A stretch of 64,000 bases of DNA from an uncultured Eubacterium sp. Lineage in GTDB: Bacteria > Bacillota > Clostridia > Oscillospirales > Acutalibacteraceae. How positions within the stretch are numbered: position 1 is the first letter of the stretch; the number at the start of each line of letters is the position of its first letter. This document shows, one piece after another, positions 25,299 to 34,676 of this stretch. Below the pieces are notes generated by a model. That model saw only the letters and a list, made by a program, of their open reading frames with translations. It was not told the DNA's origin and did not search any database. The stretch covers positions 124,001-188,000 of the forward strand of contig NZ_CAMFQO010000001.1 of assembly GCF_945980375.1 (NCBI RefSeq), written 5' to 3'. Made by a program: the position numbers and the translations under genes.

Positions 25299-26567
25299 AT
25301 GAAGCTTGATACAATTTGTGTGCAAGGCACATACAAGCCAAAAAACGGCGAGCCGAGAGTTATGCCGATTATTCAATCAACAACATTTAAGTACGACAGC
25401 AGTGATGAAATGGGTGATTTGTTCGATCTTAAAAAGAGCGGATATTTCTATTCAAGACTGCAAAATCCCACCTGTGATAATGCGGCATCTAAAATTGCTG
25501 CACTTGAGGGCGGCGTTGCAGGAATGTTAACCGGCTCCGGTCAGGCGGCAAACTTTTATGCAATATTCAACATTGCACAGGCAGGAGACCACATCGTATC
25601 ATCATCTGCAATCTACGGCGGAACATTTAATCTTTTCAATGTTACAATGAAAAAGCTCGGAATAGACTTTACCTTTGTTTCTCCGACAGCTACCGAGGAA
25701 GAAATCGAAGCTGCTATTCAGCCAAACACAAAGGCTATCTTCGGCGAAACCATTTCTAACCCAAGCCTTGATTTGCTTGATATTGAGGTTTTTGCAAAGG
25801 TTGCACACAGAAACGGTATTCCGCTTATTGTTGACAACACCTTTGCAACACCGATAAACTGTCGTGTGTTTGACTACGGAGTTGACATTGTTACACATTC
25901 AACAACAAAGTATATGGAGGGACACGCATCAACCATCGGCGGTGCTATCGTAGACAGCGGTAACTTTGACTGGACTCAAAACGACAAGTTCCCCGGTCTT
26001 ACAACTCCTGACGACAGCTATCATGGAATTGTATACGCAGACACCTTTGGCAAGGGTGCATACATCACAAAGGCTACCGTACAGCTTATGAGAGATTTGG
26101 GCTCTGTTCAGTCCCCTAACGACGCATTTTTGCTTAATGTAGGTCTTGAAACCCTGCACTTAAGAATGCAAAGACATTGCGAAAACGCAAAGGCAGTTGC
26201 TCAGTATCTAAAGAATCACCCAAAAATCGAATGGGTAAAATGTGCTATGCTCCCTGATGACGAGCAAAATCACCTTGCACAAAAGTATATGCCAAACGGC
26301 ACCTGCGGTGTTGTGTCATTTGGCGTAAAGGGTGGCAGACAGGCTGCAACCGTATTTATGGACAGTCTTAAGCTTGCTGCTGTTGTTACCCATGTTGCAG
26401 ATGCAAGAACCTGTTGCCTGCATCCTGCTTCCACAACTCACCGTCAGCTGACAGACGAACAGCTTGCAGAATGCGGTGTAACACCTGACCTTGTAAGATT
26501 TTCCTGCGGTATTGAGGCGGCAGAGGATATTATTGCAGACATTGAGCAGGCACTTGAAAAAATTTAA
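25299..26567 (+). CDS. metY: O-acetylhomoserine sulfhydrylase-type PLP enzyme
   Basis: The 422-residue protein belongs to the Cys/Met metabolism PLP family. Features are YSRLQNPTCDNAASKIAALE, the PLP-ring contact SSSAIYGGTFNLF, VDNTFATP, and the Schiff-base lysine in THSTTKYMEGH (near residue 204). A long C-terminal half with RTCCLHPASTTHRQL, and the overall length, fit O-acetylhomoserine (thiol)-lyase, which makes homocysteine from sulfide. Methionine gamma-lyase has a similar sequence and cannot be excluded. An AGGAGG precedes the ATG. Confidence 0.85.
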   Translation: MKLDTICVQGTYKPKNGEPRVMPIIQSTTFKYDSSDEMGDLFDLKKSGYFYSRLQNPTCDNAASKIAALEGGVAGMLTGSGQAANFYAIFNIAQAGDHIVSSSAIYGGTFNLFNVTMKKLGIDFTFVSPTATEEEIEAAIQPNTKAIFGETISNPSLDLLDIEVFAKVAHRNGIPLIVDNTFATPINCRVFDYGVDIVTHSTTKYMEGHASTIGGAIVDSGNFDWTQNDKFPGLTTPDDSYHGIVYADTFGKGAYITKATVQLMRDLGSVQSPNDAFLLNVGLETLHLRMQRHCENAKAVAQYLKNHPKIEWVKCAMLPDDEQNHLAQKYMPNGTCGVVSFGVKGGRQAATVFMDSLKLAAVVTHVADARTCCLHPASTTHRQLTDEQLAECGVTPDLVRFSCGIEAAEDIIADIEQALEKI

Positions 26568-26584
26568 CAAAAGAGGTAAAGACT

Positions 26585-26836
26585 ATGCTTGAATACAGAT
26601 ATGACACACAGCTTCTTATCGAAGGCACAGACCTTGATGAAGATGCAATTAACGATTATTTTGTAAAAAACTTTAAGGGCAACTGCCTTATTGCCGTAGG
26701 TGATGAGGACTTAATCAAAATTCATTACCACACCAACGAGCCGTGGAAGGTATTGGAATATTGCAGAAGCCTCGGCGAAATCTTTGACATTGTTGTTGAG
26801 GATATGGACAGGCAGGAAAGAGGTCTGAAGGGCTGA
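26585..26836 (+). CDS. stand-alone domain resembling the C-terminal part of DhaL/FakA-type kinases
   Basis: The 83-residue protein contains the stretch LIAVGDEDLIKIHYHTNEPW and then YCRSLGEIFDIVVEDMDRQ. The pattern of GDED, H-x-HT and a closing (D/E)NMxxQ occurs at the C-terminal end of DhaL-domain (DAK2/FakA-like) proteins, but here the kinase domain is absent. Function as a separate protein is unknown. It lies 17 bp after metY, and its stop overlaps the next start (TGATG), so it is coupled to a PqqD-like gene. Confidence 0.7.
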   Translation: MLEYRYDTQLLIEGTDLDEDAINDYFVKNFKGNCLIAVGDEDLIKIHYHTNEPWKVLEYCRSLGEIFDIVVEDMDRQERGLKG

Positions 26837-27102
26837 TGAAGATAAAGGACGGCTTTACACTACGAAACATTGCAGACTCTGACATTGTTGTACCTGTCGG
26901 CAACGCAAGCAAGACATTTAACGGAATGATTACCCTAAACGACAGCGGTGCATTCCTTTGGAAGGCTATGCAAAAGGACACAACAATTAACGAGGTTGTC
27001 GCAAGGCTGACAAGTGAATACGAGGTAAGCACCGAGCAGGCAACGGCAGATGTGCAAAAATTTGTTGCTATGCTCAGGGAAAATGATTTAATAGATGAAT
27101 AG
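26836..27102 (+). CDS. PqqD-family peptide-recognition domain protein
   Basis: The 88-residue protein fits the PqqD/RRE winged-helix fold. It has an N-terminal beta strand region (FTLRNIADSDIVVPVG), then LNDSGAFLWKAMQKDTTINE, and a helical end VQKFVAMLRENDLIDE. PqqD proteins hand peptide precursors to radical SAM enzymes, but no radical SAM maturase or precursor peptide lies next to it. Isolated PqqD-like genes are common in clostridia and of unknown role. Confidence 0.82.
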   Translation: MKIKDGFTLRNIADSDIVVPVGNASKTFNGMITLNDSGAFLWKAMQKDTTINEVVARLTSEYEVSTEQATADVQKFVAMLRENDLIDE

Positions 27103-27107
27103 AAAAA

Positions 27108-27142
27108 GAGAGGGAGCTTTCGAAAAAGTTCCCTCTCATTTT
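27108..27142. terminator. bidirectional terminator between the PqqD-like gene and the lysin gene
   Basis: GAGAGGGAGCTTT pairs with AAGTTCCCTCTC around a short loop. A T-run follows on the + strand (ATTTTTT), and AAAAAG on the other side gives a T-run on the - strand. Confidence 0.85.
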
Positions 27143-27763
27143 TTACGGCTTAAGCAGCTTGCCCTGCTTTAGCAAATCAAGCATTTTCAGGTTTTGTCGC
27201 GGTGTTCCCGTGTAGCTTGCAATCCTGTTTTTCTCTGCAATTTTTTTGCGGTTAGCAAACGATGAATCAATTTTTAACGACTCAAGTGCATCAACAATGC
27301 TGTCCCCTGCACCCTTGTATGCCTTGTAGTATTTTGATGCGGATTTGCTCTTTTTCTTTGGGCGAAGCACACCCAAAAGCGATTTGTAGCTATGCTTGAT
27401 TTTTGTCATAGGCTCGTGCTGTGACTTTGGATAATTTTGGTCGTAGGAATAAAAATACGAGGTTGTGCCCTCACCTGTTGCAACCGAAACGTGCCCATTT
27501 CCGCTTTTTGAGGTGAACACACAAATATCTCCCTTTTTGGGAATAAAATCAGTAGTGTTTTTGTGCCAACTGAAATTATCCTTAAGGTATGCTACCTTAT
27601 TTCGCTTGTTGTAATACTCTATTGCATTGCCAATGCTTTGAGGAGATATACCAAGCACGTTTTTGACATAATGCTTTACAAGGTCTACACACTGAACACC
27701 GTAGGTTCCGTCGTAATCAATAGCCTTGCCCGAATACTTTTTCACCCATTCATCAAACGTCAT
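27143..27763 (-). CDS. phage-type endolysin: CHAP domain plus CW_7-like wall-binding repeat
   Basis: The 206-residue protein has an N-terminal CHAP amidase/endopeptidase domain with Cys25 in GVQCVDLVKHYVK and the His of GNGHVSVATGEG near residue 92. A Lys/Ser linker leads to one CW_7-type module (GAGDSIVDALESLKIDSSFA ... IASYTGTPRQNLKMLDLLKQ). There is no signal peptide, so release needs a holin. Two small membrane-protein genes lie just upstream, the nearer overlapping by 11 bp, and together they form a lysis cassette. It is 16 kb from the phage structural genes. Confidence 0.9.
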   Translation of the reverse strand: MTFDEWVKKYSGKAIDYDGTYGVQCVDLVKHYVKNVLGISPQSIGNAIEYYNKRNKVAYLKDNFSWHKNTTDFIPKKGDICVFTSKSGNGHVSVATGEGTTSYFYSYDQNYPKSQHEPMTKIKHSYKSLLGVLRPKKKSKSASKYYKAYKGAGDSIVDALESLKIDSSFANRKKIAEKNRIASYTGTPRQNLKMLDLLKQGKLLKP

Positions 27764-27962
27764 TGCAATCCTTCCTTTCCAAATTCATAACTGCAGAAAT
27801 TCCTGCCGACACTGCTGCTACAAGCAAGCCTGTTACAGCAGATTTTACCGTTGCCTTATCATCGGTAAAATTAATATACATTATATTCACTGTTACATAA
27901 GCAATAGCGGATTGAAAAAATGTTCTTAATGCCCGCATAACAGTATTTTTTGTTATCATCAT
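27753..27962 (-). CDS. holin-like small membrane protein
   Basis: The 69-residue protein has two hydrophobic segments (TFFQSAIAYVTVNIMYI and AVTGLLVAAVSAGISAVM) separated by a short DDKATVKS turn and a charged end, the layout of a class II holin. ATG 27962 is chosen because AGGAGGA lies 6 bases before it; ATG 27968 would be too close. It overlaps the lysin start. Confidence 0.7.
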   Translation of the reverse strand: MMITKNTVMRALRTFFQSAIAYVTVNIMYINFTDDKATVKSAVTGLLVAAVSAGISAVMNLERKDCNDV

Positions 27963-27973
27963 ACCCATTCCTC

Positions 27974-28276
27974 CTATCTGTGTGCCTGTTTGTTAAGATA
28001 CTTTTGCAGCTTGTTTTTTGCAACGGGTACAGAGTGGTTTGCACCCAACTGCTCCAAGCCGTCCAATGCTGCCGAAAGTCCATAGCATATAAGCTGATTT
28101 TCTTCCTTGAGTCTTTCTATATCCTTATCCTGTGCAATGTTGCGTTCTGCTTGCAGCCTTGCCCTCTCTTTAGCAGAGCTCAAATGCCCTGCCACCGATT
28201 TGAAAATACCGAAAACCGTTAGGCAAGCCGTAGCAACACCGCCGACAGTAATAATGATTTGTGCCAGACCGTTCAA
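27974..28276 (-). CDS. phage holin/XhlA-like protein with coiled coil
   Basis: The 100-residue protein has an N-terminal membrane segment (IIITVGGVATACLTVFGIF) and then a long charged helix (AKERARLQAERNIAQDKDIERL). The start is TTG 28276, with GGAG 7 bases upstream. It is the first gene of the three-gene lysis cassette. The order (membrane/coiled-coil protein, holin, lysin) resembles the xhlA-xhlB-xlyA block of PBSX. Exact family membership is not certain. Confidence 0.65.
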   Translation of the reverse strand: MNGLAQIIITVGGVATACLTVFGIFKSVAGHLSSAKERARLQAERNIAQDKDIERLKEENQLICYGLSAALDGLEQLGANHSVPVAKNKLQKYLNKQAHR

Positions 28277-28321
28277 AGTTTTGCTCCTTTCCTTTCGGGG
28301 ACAGGTATTATATTACACACC

Positions 28322-28351
28322 ATACTATGCCGTCACAAGCCAAGGTGTCAA
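28322..28351 (-). promoter_or_regulatory. possible promoter of the lysis cassette
   Basis: On the - strand TTGACA (28346-28351) and TAGTAT (28322-28327) are 18 bp apart, about 45 bp before the first lysis gene. The -10 match is imperfect. Confidence 0.4.
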
Positions 28352-28390
28352 AAACCGTATTGCAATTATTCACTATATTTAGCAACAAAC

Positions 28391-28428
28391 AAAAAACTGA
28401 TTGAACTTGATTGTTCAATCAGCTTTTT
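28391..28428 (-). terminator. intrinsic terminator after dnaJ
   Basis: A 10-bp stem CTGATTGAAC / GTTCAATCAG with a 6-base loop is flanked by A and T runs on both sides. It closes the heat-shock operon. It carries the ATTGAAC/GTTCAAT core. Confidence 0.88.
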
Positions 28429-28457
28429 GACGGGTTCGGATTATTACCGTTACCCTA
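28424..28457 (-). repeat. 34-bp end fragment of the ~278-bp structured element
   Basis: These 34 bases are the exact reverse complement of 61373-61406, the left end of the large structured element, and they stop at the same terminal TA. The fragment abuts the dnaJ terminator and begins 3 bp before the dnaJ stop. Confidence 0.85.
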
Positions 28458-28459
28458 TG

Positions 28460-29605
28460 TTATTTCTTTTTGAATTTGTCGAAGAAGCCTTCCTTGCCGC
28501 CCTTGTTATGAACATAGGTTTTGTCAAACTCCTTGAGCAAATGCTTTTGCTCTTCGGTGAGTGATTTAGGAATATCAACAACAATATGAACGTAAAGGTC
28601 GCCCTTAGCAACACTGTTGAGCCTTTGGATGCCCTTGCCTTTAAGGCGGAACACCTCATTTGGCTGAGTGCCTGCGGGGACAGAGTATTCAACATCGCCG
28701 TCAAGCGTCGGAATACGCACCTTAACACCCAAGCAAGCCTCAACAATGCTGATGTGCTTTTCGTAATGAATGTCGTATCCGTCACGAACAAAATCCTTAT
28801 GGTCGTTAACCATGACCCCAACTCGAAGGTCGCCCGCCGGTCCGCCGTTTACGCCTGCATCACCGAGGCCTCGTGCCGTAACAACCTGACCGTTATCAAT
28901 ACCGGCAGGAATATTGATGTCAACCTTTGTCTTTTTACGCACCTTACCTCTGCCTGCACATTTGGTACAAGGCTTTTCGATAACCTTGCCTGTGCCGTTA
29001 CAGGTAGGACACGGTCTTTGAGTATTAATCTGGAAAAAGCCGGAGCCCTGCTGAACGGTAATGTATCCCCTGCCTCCGCACTGAGTACAGGTTTTTGGGC
29101 TTGTGCCCTCTGCCGCACCAGTGCCGTGACACTGCGAGCAATCCTCAACCTTGGAAATCTCTACCGTCTTTTTACAGCCCTTAGCCGCCTCCTCAAACGA
29201 AATGTTAACAGTAGTTTGAATATCTCTTCCGCGTTGCGGAGCATTTGGATTTCTGCCTCCAAATCCTCCGCCTCCTCCGCCGAAGAAGCTGCTGAAAATG
29301 TCGCCGAGGTCTATATCGCCGTCAAAGCCGAAGCCTGAGCCGCCGTAGCCGCCCTGTCCTGCCGCATAATTAGGGTCGACTCCCGCAAAGCCGAACTGGT
29401 CATATTTTGCTCTTTTGTCAGGGTCTGACAAAACAGAATATGCCTCATTACATTCCTTAAATTTTTCTGCGGCAGTAGGGTCATCCTTATTCAAATCGGG
29501 ATGATACTTCTTTGCCGCCTGACGAAATGCTTTTTTTATCTCGTCATTTGTGGCACCCTTTTGTACGCCGAGCACCTCATAATAATCTCTCTTTTGTTCA
29601 GGCAT
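28460..29605 (-). CDS. dnaJ: chaperone DnaJ (Hsp40)
   Basis: The 381-residue protein has the J domain ([20 protein letters not shown], with HPD in [11 protein letters not shown]) and a Gly/Phe-rich linker. Four CxxCxGxG zinc repeats follow ([32 protein letters not shown]), then the C-terminal substrate-binding domains. It stimulates DnaK ATPase and delivers substrates. It is the last gene of hrcA-grpE-dnaK-dnaJ. Confidence 0.98.
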   Translation of the reverse strand: MPEQKRDYYEVLGVQKGATNDEIKKAFRQAAKKYHPDLNKDDPTAAEKFKECNEAYSVLSDPDKRAKYDQFGFAGVDPNYAAGQGGYGGSGFGFDGDIDLGDIFSSFFGGGGGGFGGRNPNAPQRGRDIQTTVNISFEEAAKGCKKTVEISKVEDCSQCHGTGAAEGTSPKTCTQCGGRGYITVQQGSGFFQINTQRPCPTCNGTGKVIEKPCTKCAGRGKVRKKTKVDINIPAGIDNGQVVTARGLGDAGVNGGPAGDLRVGVMVNDHKDFVRDGYDIHYEKHISIVEACLGVKVRIPTLDGDVEYSVPAGTQPNEVFRLKGKGIQRLNSVAKGDLYVHIVVDIPKSLTEEQKHLLKEFDKTYVHNKGGKEGFFDKFKKK

Positions 29606-29670
29606 ATTGCCCTCCTGTGAATATCATAGAACGGGCGACCGAAGTCGCCCCTGCTATTTAGTATTTATAA

Positions 29671-31545
<1,875 letters not shown>

Positions 31546-31548
31546 TTA

Positions 31549-32076
31549 TCAGTTTGCTGTTTTAACCATAGCCGGTCTGATAACTCTGTCACCTATTTTA
31601 TAGCCCTTTTGGAAAACGTCGGTGATAACATTTTCGCCAAGCTCCTCATCCTCAACGTGCATTACTGCATTATGAAAATTAGGATCAAAGCTGTCACCGT
31701 TTTCGCCGTAGGCTTCTACGCCGATTTTTGAAAGTGCATTCATCAAGCCGTCAAGTGTCATTTCAACACCCTTTTTGAGTGCCTCATAATCATTTGTGTC
31801 CTGTGCGATTGCTCTTTCAAGATTATCAATAACAGGCAGGATTTCGGCAACAACGTTGCCCTTTGCATTGGAATAGGTTTGCTCCTTTTCCTTTGCCGAC
31901 CTTGCTCTGAAATTTGCATATTCCGCCGCTGTGTATGCAAGCTGTTTTTTTGCATCTGCAAGCTGATCCTCCAAGGTTGGCTCTGTCTTTTCCTCGGTTG
32001 CTTCTTCGTTAGCCTCCTCGGTCACGTCAACAGCAGCATCCTTGATTTCTTCTGTTTCCTTTTCTTTTTTACTCAT
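31549..32076 (-). CDS. grpE: nucleotide exchange factor GrpE
   Basis: The 175-residue protein has an acidic Glu-rich start, a long helical coiled coil (LEDQLADAKKQLAYTAAEYA) and the GrpE signature region (GENVITDVFQKGYKIGDRVI) at the C-terminal beta domain. It is the DnaK exchange factor. It lies between hrcA and dnaK in the heat-shock operon. Confidence 0.97.
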   Translation of the reverse strand: MSKKEKETEEIKDAAVDVTEEANEEATEEKTEPTLEDQLADAKKQLAYTAAEYANFRARSAKEKEQTYSNAKGNVVAEILPVIDNLERAIAQDTNDYEALKKGVEMTLDGLMNALSKIGVEAYGENGDSFDPNFHNAVMHVEDEELGENVITDVFQKGYKIGDRVIRPAMVKTAN

Positions 32077-32116
32077 ATATTACTCCACCCTCCTAAATCC
32101 AAGTTCTGATTACTCT

Positions 32117-33136
32117 TTACTGCCTAAGCAATTTAGAACAGGTTTTTACTATATAATCTATCCTCGGGAGGATAGAACTATAATCAATTCTTAACGAGCC
32201 TATGATGCCGAGGGTTGCAAGCTGATCGTCGTAATACTTAAACTTTGCAACAGCCGTAGCGGTATTTTTAAGCTCGTACACCGGGTTTTCCTCGCCCAAG
32301 AAAAGAACGTTGTTGACTTTGCTTTTTGCAAATTGCGTAAGCATTTTTTCAAGCTTTGTTTTTTCAGCAAGAAATGTCAACAGCCCAAATACGCTGTCAC
32401 CAAGCTCCTCCTGCGACAAAAGATTGTTTTGACCGAAAACCTGCAAGGTACCGTCGCTTGCCTCCTTACAAAGAGAGCAAAACGATGATAACGCAGGAAG
32501 CATATCAAACAACCTGTCGCGAAGCACGGGAGCAGTTGACTGAATGAGCGACATATTTATCTCATTTACGGGAACACCGATGAAGAATTCCCTTGCTATT
32601 GCATAAAACAATCGCCTGAAGCCGTCGTCAATTCTGCACGGCATTTGGATAACAGATGATTTGATTTTACCGCCAACGGTAAGCATAACAAGCATTGCCT
32701 TATTTTCACCGGCAGGGATTAAATCAACACCCTGCACACAATCGTATTCATCCTTAACAGTGCTGAAAAACGAGGTGCATCCCGTTACATCCGACAAAAG
32801 CCTTGCCGCATCCGAAAGTAATCGTTCGGGGTCTGCCGCATTTACGCTGAGCAGTTGATTTATCCTTTGCTTTTCAAATGGGGTGAGAGGCTCCGGCACA
32901 ATCAAGTTGTCAACATAATACCTGTACGACGCCTTTGTGGGAACTCTGCCTCCCGAGGTATGGCGTTGCTGCAAAAATCCCATCTCGCCGAGGGCAGCCA
33001 TCTCGTTTCTTATGGTTGCGGAGGAAACTGAATAAGGAAGAAGCTGGCACAGGGTTTTTGAGCCCATAGGCTCGCCGGTTTGAATATAATGATTAATAAT
33101 CAGATTAAGTATATCCGAACGCCTGTTGCCGATCAT
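32117..33136 (-). CDS. hrcA: heat-shock repressor HrcA
   Basis: The start is ATG 33136 (MIGNRRSDILNLIINHYIQT), 9 bases after AGGAGG, giving 339 residues; an upstream in-frame extension would overlap the CIRCE region. The N-terminal winged helix (MGSKTLCQLLPYSVSSATIR) binds the CIRCE operator, which stands perfect 23 bp upstream. GroE-assisted folding of HrcA links its activity to chaperone load in known systems. Confidence 0.97.
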   Translation of the reverse strand: MIGNRRSDILNLIINHYIQTGEPMGSKTLCQLLPYSVSSATIRNEMAALGEMGFLQQRHTSGGRVPTKASYRYYVDNLIVPEPLTPFEKQRINQLLSVNAADPERLLSDAARLLSDVTGCTSFFSTVKDEYDCVQGVDLIPAGENKAMLVMLTVGGKIKSSVIQMPCRIDDGFRRLFYAIAREFFIGVPVNEINMSLIQSTAPVLRDRLFDMLPALSSFCSLCKEASDGTLQVFGQNNLLSQEELGDSVFGLLTFLAEKTKLEKMLTQFAKSKVNNVLFLGEENPVYELKNTATAVAKFKYYDDQLATLGIIGSLRIDYSSILPRIDYIVKTCSKLLRQ

Positions 33137-33158
33137 ATCCTTTCCTCCTTTTCTACAA

Positions 33159-33185
33159 TTAGCACTCTGCATATGTGAGTGCTAA
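33159..33185 (-). promoter_or_regulatory. CIRCE operator (HrcA binding site)
   Basis: TTAGCACTC-9 bp-GAGTGCTAA is a perfect consensus CIRCE. It lies downstream of the promoter in the 5' leader of hrcA-grpE-dnaK-dnaJ. Confidence 0.97.
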
Positions 33186-33199
33186 CTCTATGTACTTAT

Positions 33200-33226
33200 A
33201 TTATAACCGACATATCGATTTGTCAA
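33200..33226 (-). promoter_or_regulatory. promoter of hrcA-grpE-dnaK-dnaJ
   Basis: On the - strand TTGACA (33221-33226) is followed by TATAAT (33200-33205) after 15 bp, or TAATAT after 17 bp. CIRCE begins 15 bp further on. Confidence 0.72.
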
Positions 33227-33319
33227 CACTTTTTTGGTAAAAAATTTGAAAATTCACAATTTATTAGCAATTTAAGGCATAAAGTGCTAACCGTTATGTA
33301 TAAAAAAGAACCTGCCGTC

Positions 33320-34033
33320 TCAAGCAGATTCTATTTTACTGTTAAGATATTCCTGCAATTCCCTGAGTCTGTCTCGGTCAAGCGGCTTTGTATCCTTAAG
33401 GGGATTTTTAATGCCCGCCTCCTCATACTTGAAAAAGCCCATGGTATGAAAGCCGAGAAGCTCATATTTTTCAAATTTGAATTGCTTTGCAAATTCTGCA
33501 TAGGCATCCATATCAGCCTCCGTGTCGTTAATGCCCGGCACAACAACGGTGCGAAGCCACATACGCTTGCCTTTTTTTGTTGCGTATTTTCCAACTGCCA
33601 ACGGAAGCTCAAAATTACCCTTGGTCCACTTGGCATAATCATCTGCGTTGTAAAACTTAATATCAAGAATAATCATATCGGCGTTGTCAATCGCCTGCGT
33701 AACCTCATCAGTCAGTTCAACCGAGCCGGAGGTGTCAAGGCAATAGCCGATTCCCTCGCTCTTTAGCATAGGATAAATCTCGTTGATAAATTTTGCATTA
33801 AGCAACGGCTCACCGCCGGAAAATGTTACGCCGCCCCCGTTTTTGAAATACGGCTTATATCTCCTTGCCTTTTCAAAAACCTCACGTGCCGACATTTCTA
33901 TATCACCTTTATGCCAGGTGTCCGGATTATGACAGTAGGCACATCGCAACGGACAGCCCGTAAAGAAAACATCAAAGCGAATGCCCTCGCCGTCAACCGC
34001 CGCAAGAGATTCAAACGAATGAATATTAGCCAT
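33320..34033 (-). CDS. pflA: pyruvate formate-lyase activating enzyme
   Basis: ATG 34033 (MANIHSFESLAAVDGEGIRF) has GGAGG at good spacing and gives 237 residues. The radical SAM cluster cysteines are Cys27, Cys31 and Cys34 in FTGCPLRCAYC, followed by HNPDTW. VTFSGGEPLL and VVVPGINDTEADMD are further family stretches. It uses SAM to install the glycyl radical on PflB, encoded two genes upstream. Confidence 0.96.
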   Translation of the reverse strand: MANIHSFESLAAVDGEGIRFDVFFTGCPLRCAYCHNPDTWHKGDIEMSAREVFEKARRYKPYFKNGGGVTFSGGEPLLNAKFINEIYPMLKSEGIGYCLDTSGSVELTDEVTQAIDNADMIILDIKFYNADDYAKWTKGNFELPLAVGKYATKKGKRMWLRTVVVPGINDTEADMDAYAEFAKQFKFEKYELLGFHTMGFFKYEEAGIKNPLKDTKPLDRDRLRELQEYLNSKIESA

Positions 34034-34586
34034 TATCATCCTCCTCGTAATCGGGCATATCAACTATGATAGGCTCGTGATGAACGGCAGGGAGGAATTT
34101 TTGCAAAATGTCCTTTGTTTGAAATTTCAATGACGATGTACACACACAGGGATGACATCCCAAGGTTTCGCTTTGGGCAACAGGACGATCAATCACAAGC
34201 TGAACACGATTGTTTTTATCGTTCATCAATCCCATAATAGAAACAGCTCCCGGCTTAATATCCAAAAACTCCTCCATAAATTCAGGTGATGCAAACGACA
34301 GCCTTGAGCAGCCGAGTTGTTTGGTAATATCCTTTGTTTTGAACGGCTTGTCACCCGGCATCATAAGCATATAAAAATCCGTTTTTTGACGGTTACACAA
34401 AAACAGGTTTTTGCATATTATTGTATCCAAAATCTTGTCAATCTCATTGCACTTTTCCATAGTGTTTGCTTCCTCGTGGTCGGTGCGGTAATATTCAATT
34501 CCCAGCTCGTCCAAAAGGTCGTACACCCTTATTTCCTTTTCTTCTCTGCCGTTTGTATCGGCAGGTCTGCCCTTAACCAATTCCAT
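34026..34586 (-). CDS. YbaK/ProX-type aminoacyl-tRNA deacylase
   Basis: The 186-residue protein has the YbaK fold: IEYYRTDHEEANTMEKCNEI, then NLFLCNRQKTDFYMLMMPGD with the family lysine region, and KPGAVSIMGLMNDKNNRVQL. Such stand-alone editing domains hydrolyse mischarged Ala-tRNA(Pro) (ProXp-ala) or related species. It overlaps pflA by 8 bp and sits between pflB and pflA, an uncommon position. ATG 34586 follows a weak CGGAG. Confidence 0.85.
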   Translation of the reverse strand: MELVKGRPADTNGREEKEIRVYDLLDELGIEYYRTDHEEANTMEKCNEIDKILDTIICKNLFLCNRQKTDFYMLMMPGDKPFKTKDITKQLGCSRLSFASPEFMEEFLDIKPGAVSIMGLMNDKNNRVQLVIDRPVAQSETLGCHPCVCTSSLKFQTKDILQKFLPAVHHEPIIVDMPDYEEDDNG

Positions 34587-34622
34587 TTTTAACTCCGATA
34601 TATAAAATGTATATAAATACAG

Positions 34623-34656
34623 TATCACACAGTATAAAACTATACTGTGTGATGCT
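34623..34656 (-). terminator. hairpin between pflB and the ybaK-like gene
   Basis: TATCACACAGTA and TATACTGTGTGATG pair almost fully. The following - strand sequence is only moderately T-rich (ACTGTATTTATATA), so it may be a weak terminator or mRNA stabiliser that lets some transcript pass to ybaK-pflA. Confidence 0.5.
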
Positions 34657-34676
34657 TGTTAATATTTCTTATTCCA

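Noticed and set aside
28586-29338. 250-codon open frame opposite dnaJ
   Set aside because: It is the antisense shadow of dnaJ codon use; composition is unlike a protein family and dnaJ itself is complete.
33179-33766. 195-codon frame running through the CIRCE/promoter region and antisense to pflA
   Set aside because: It covers regulatory DNA and the opposite strand of a conserved gene, so a coding role is not credible.
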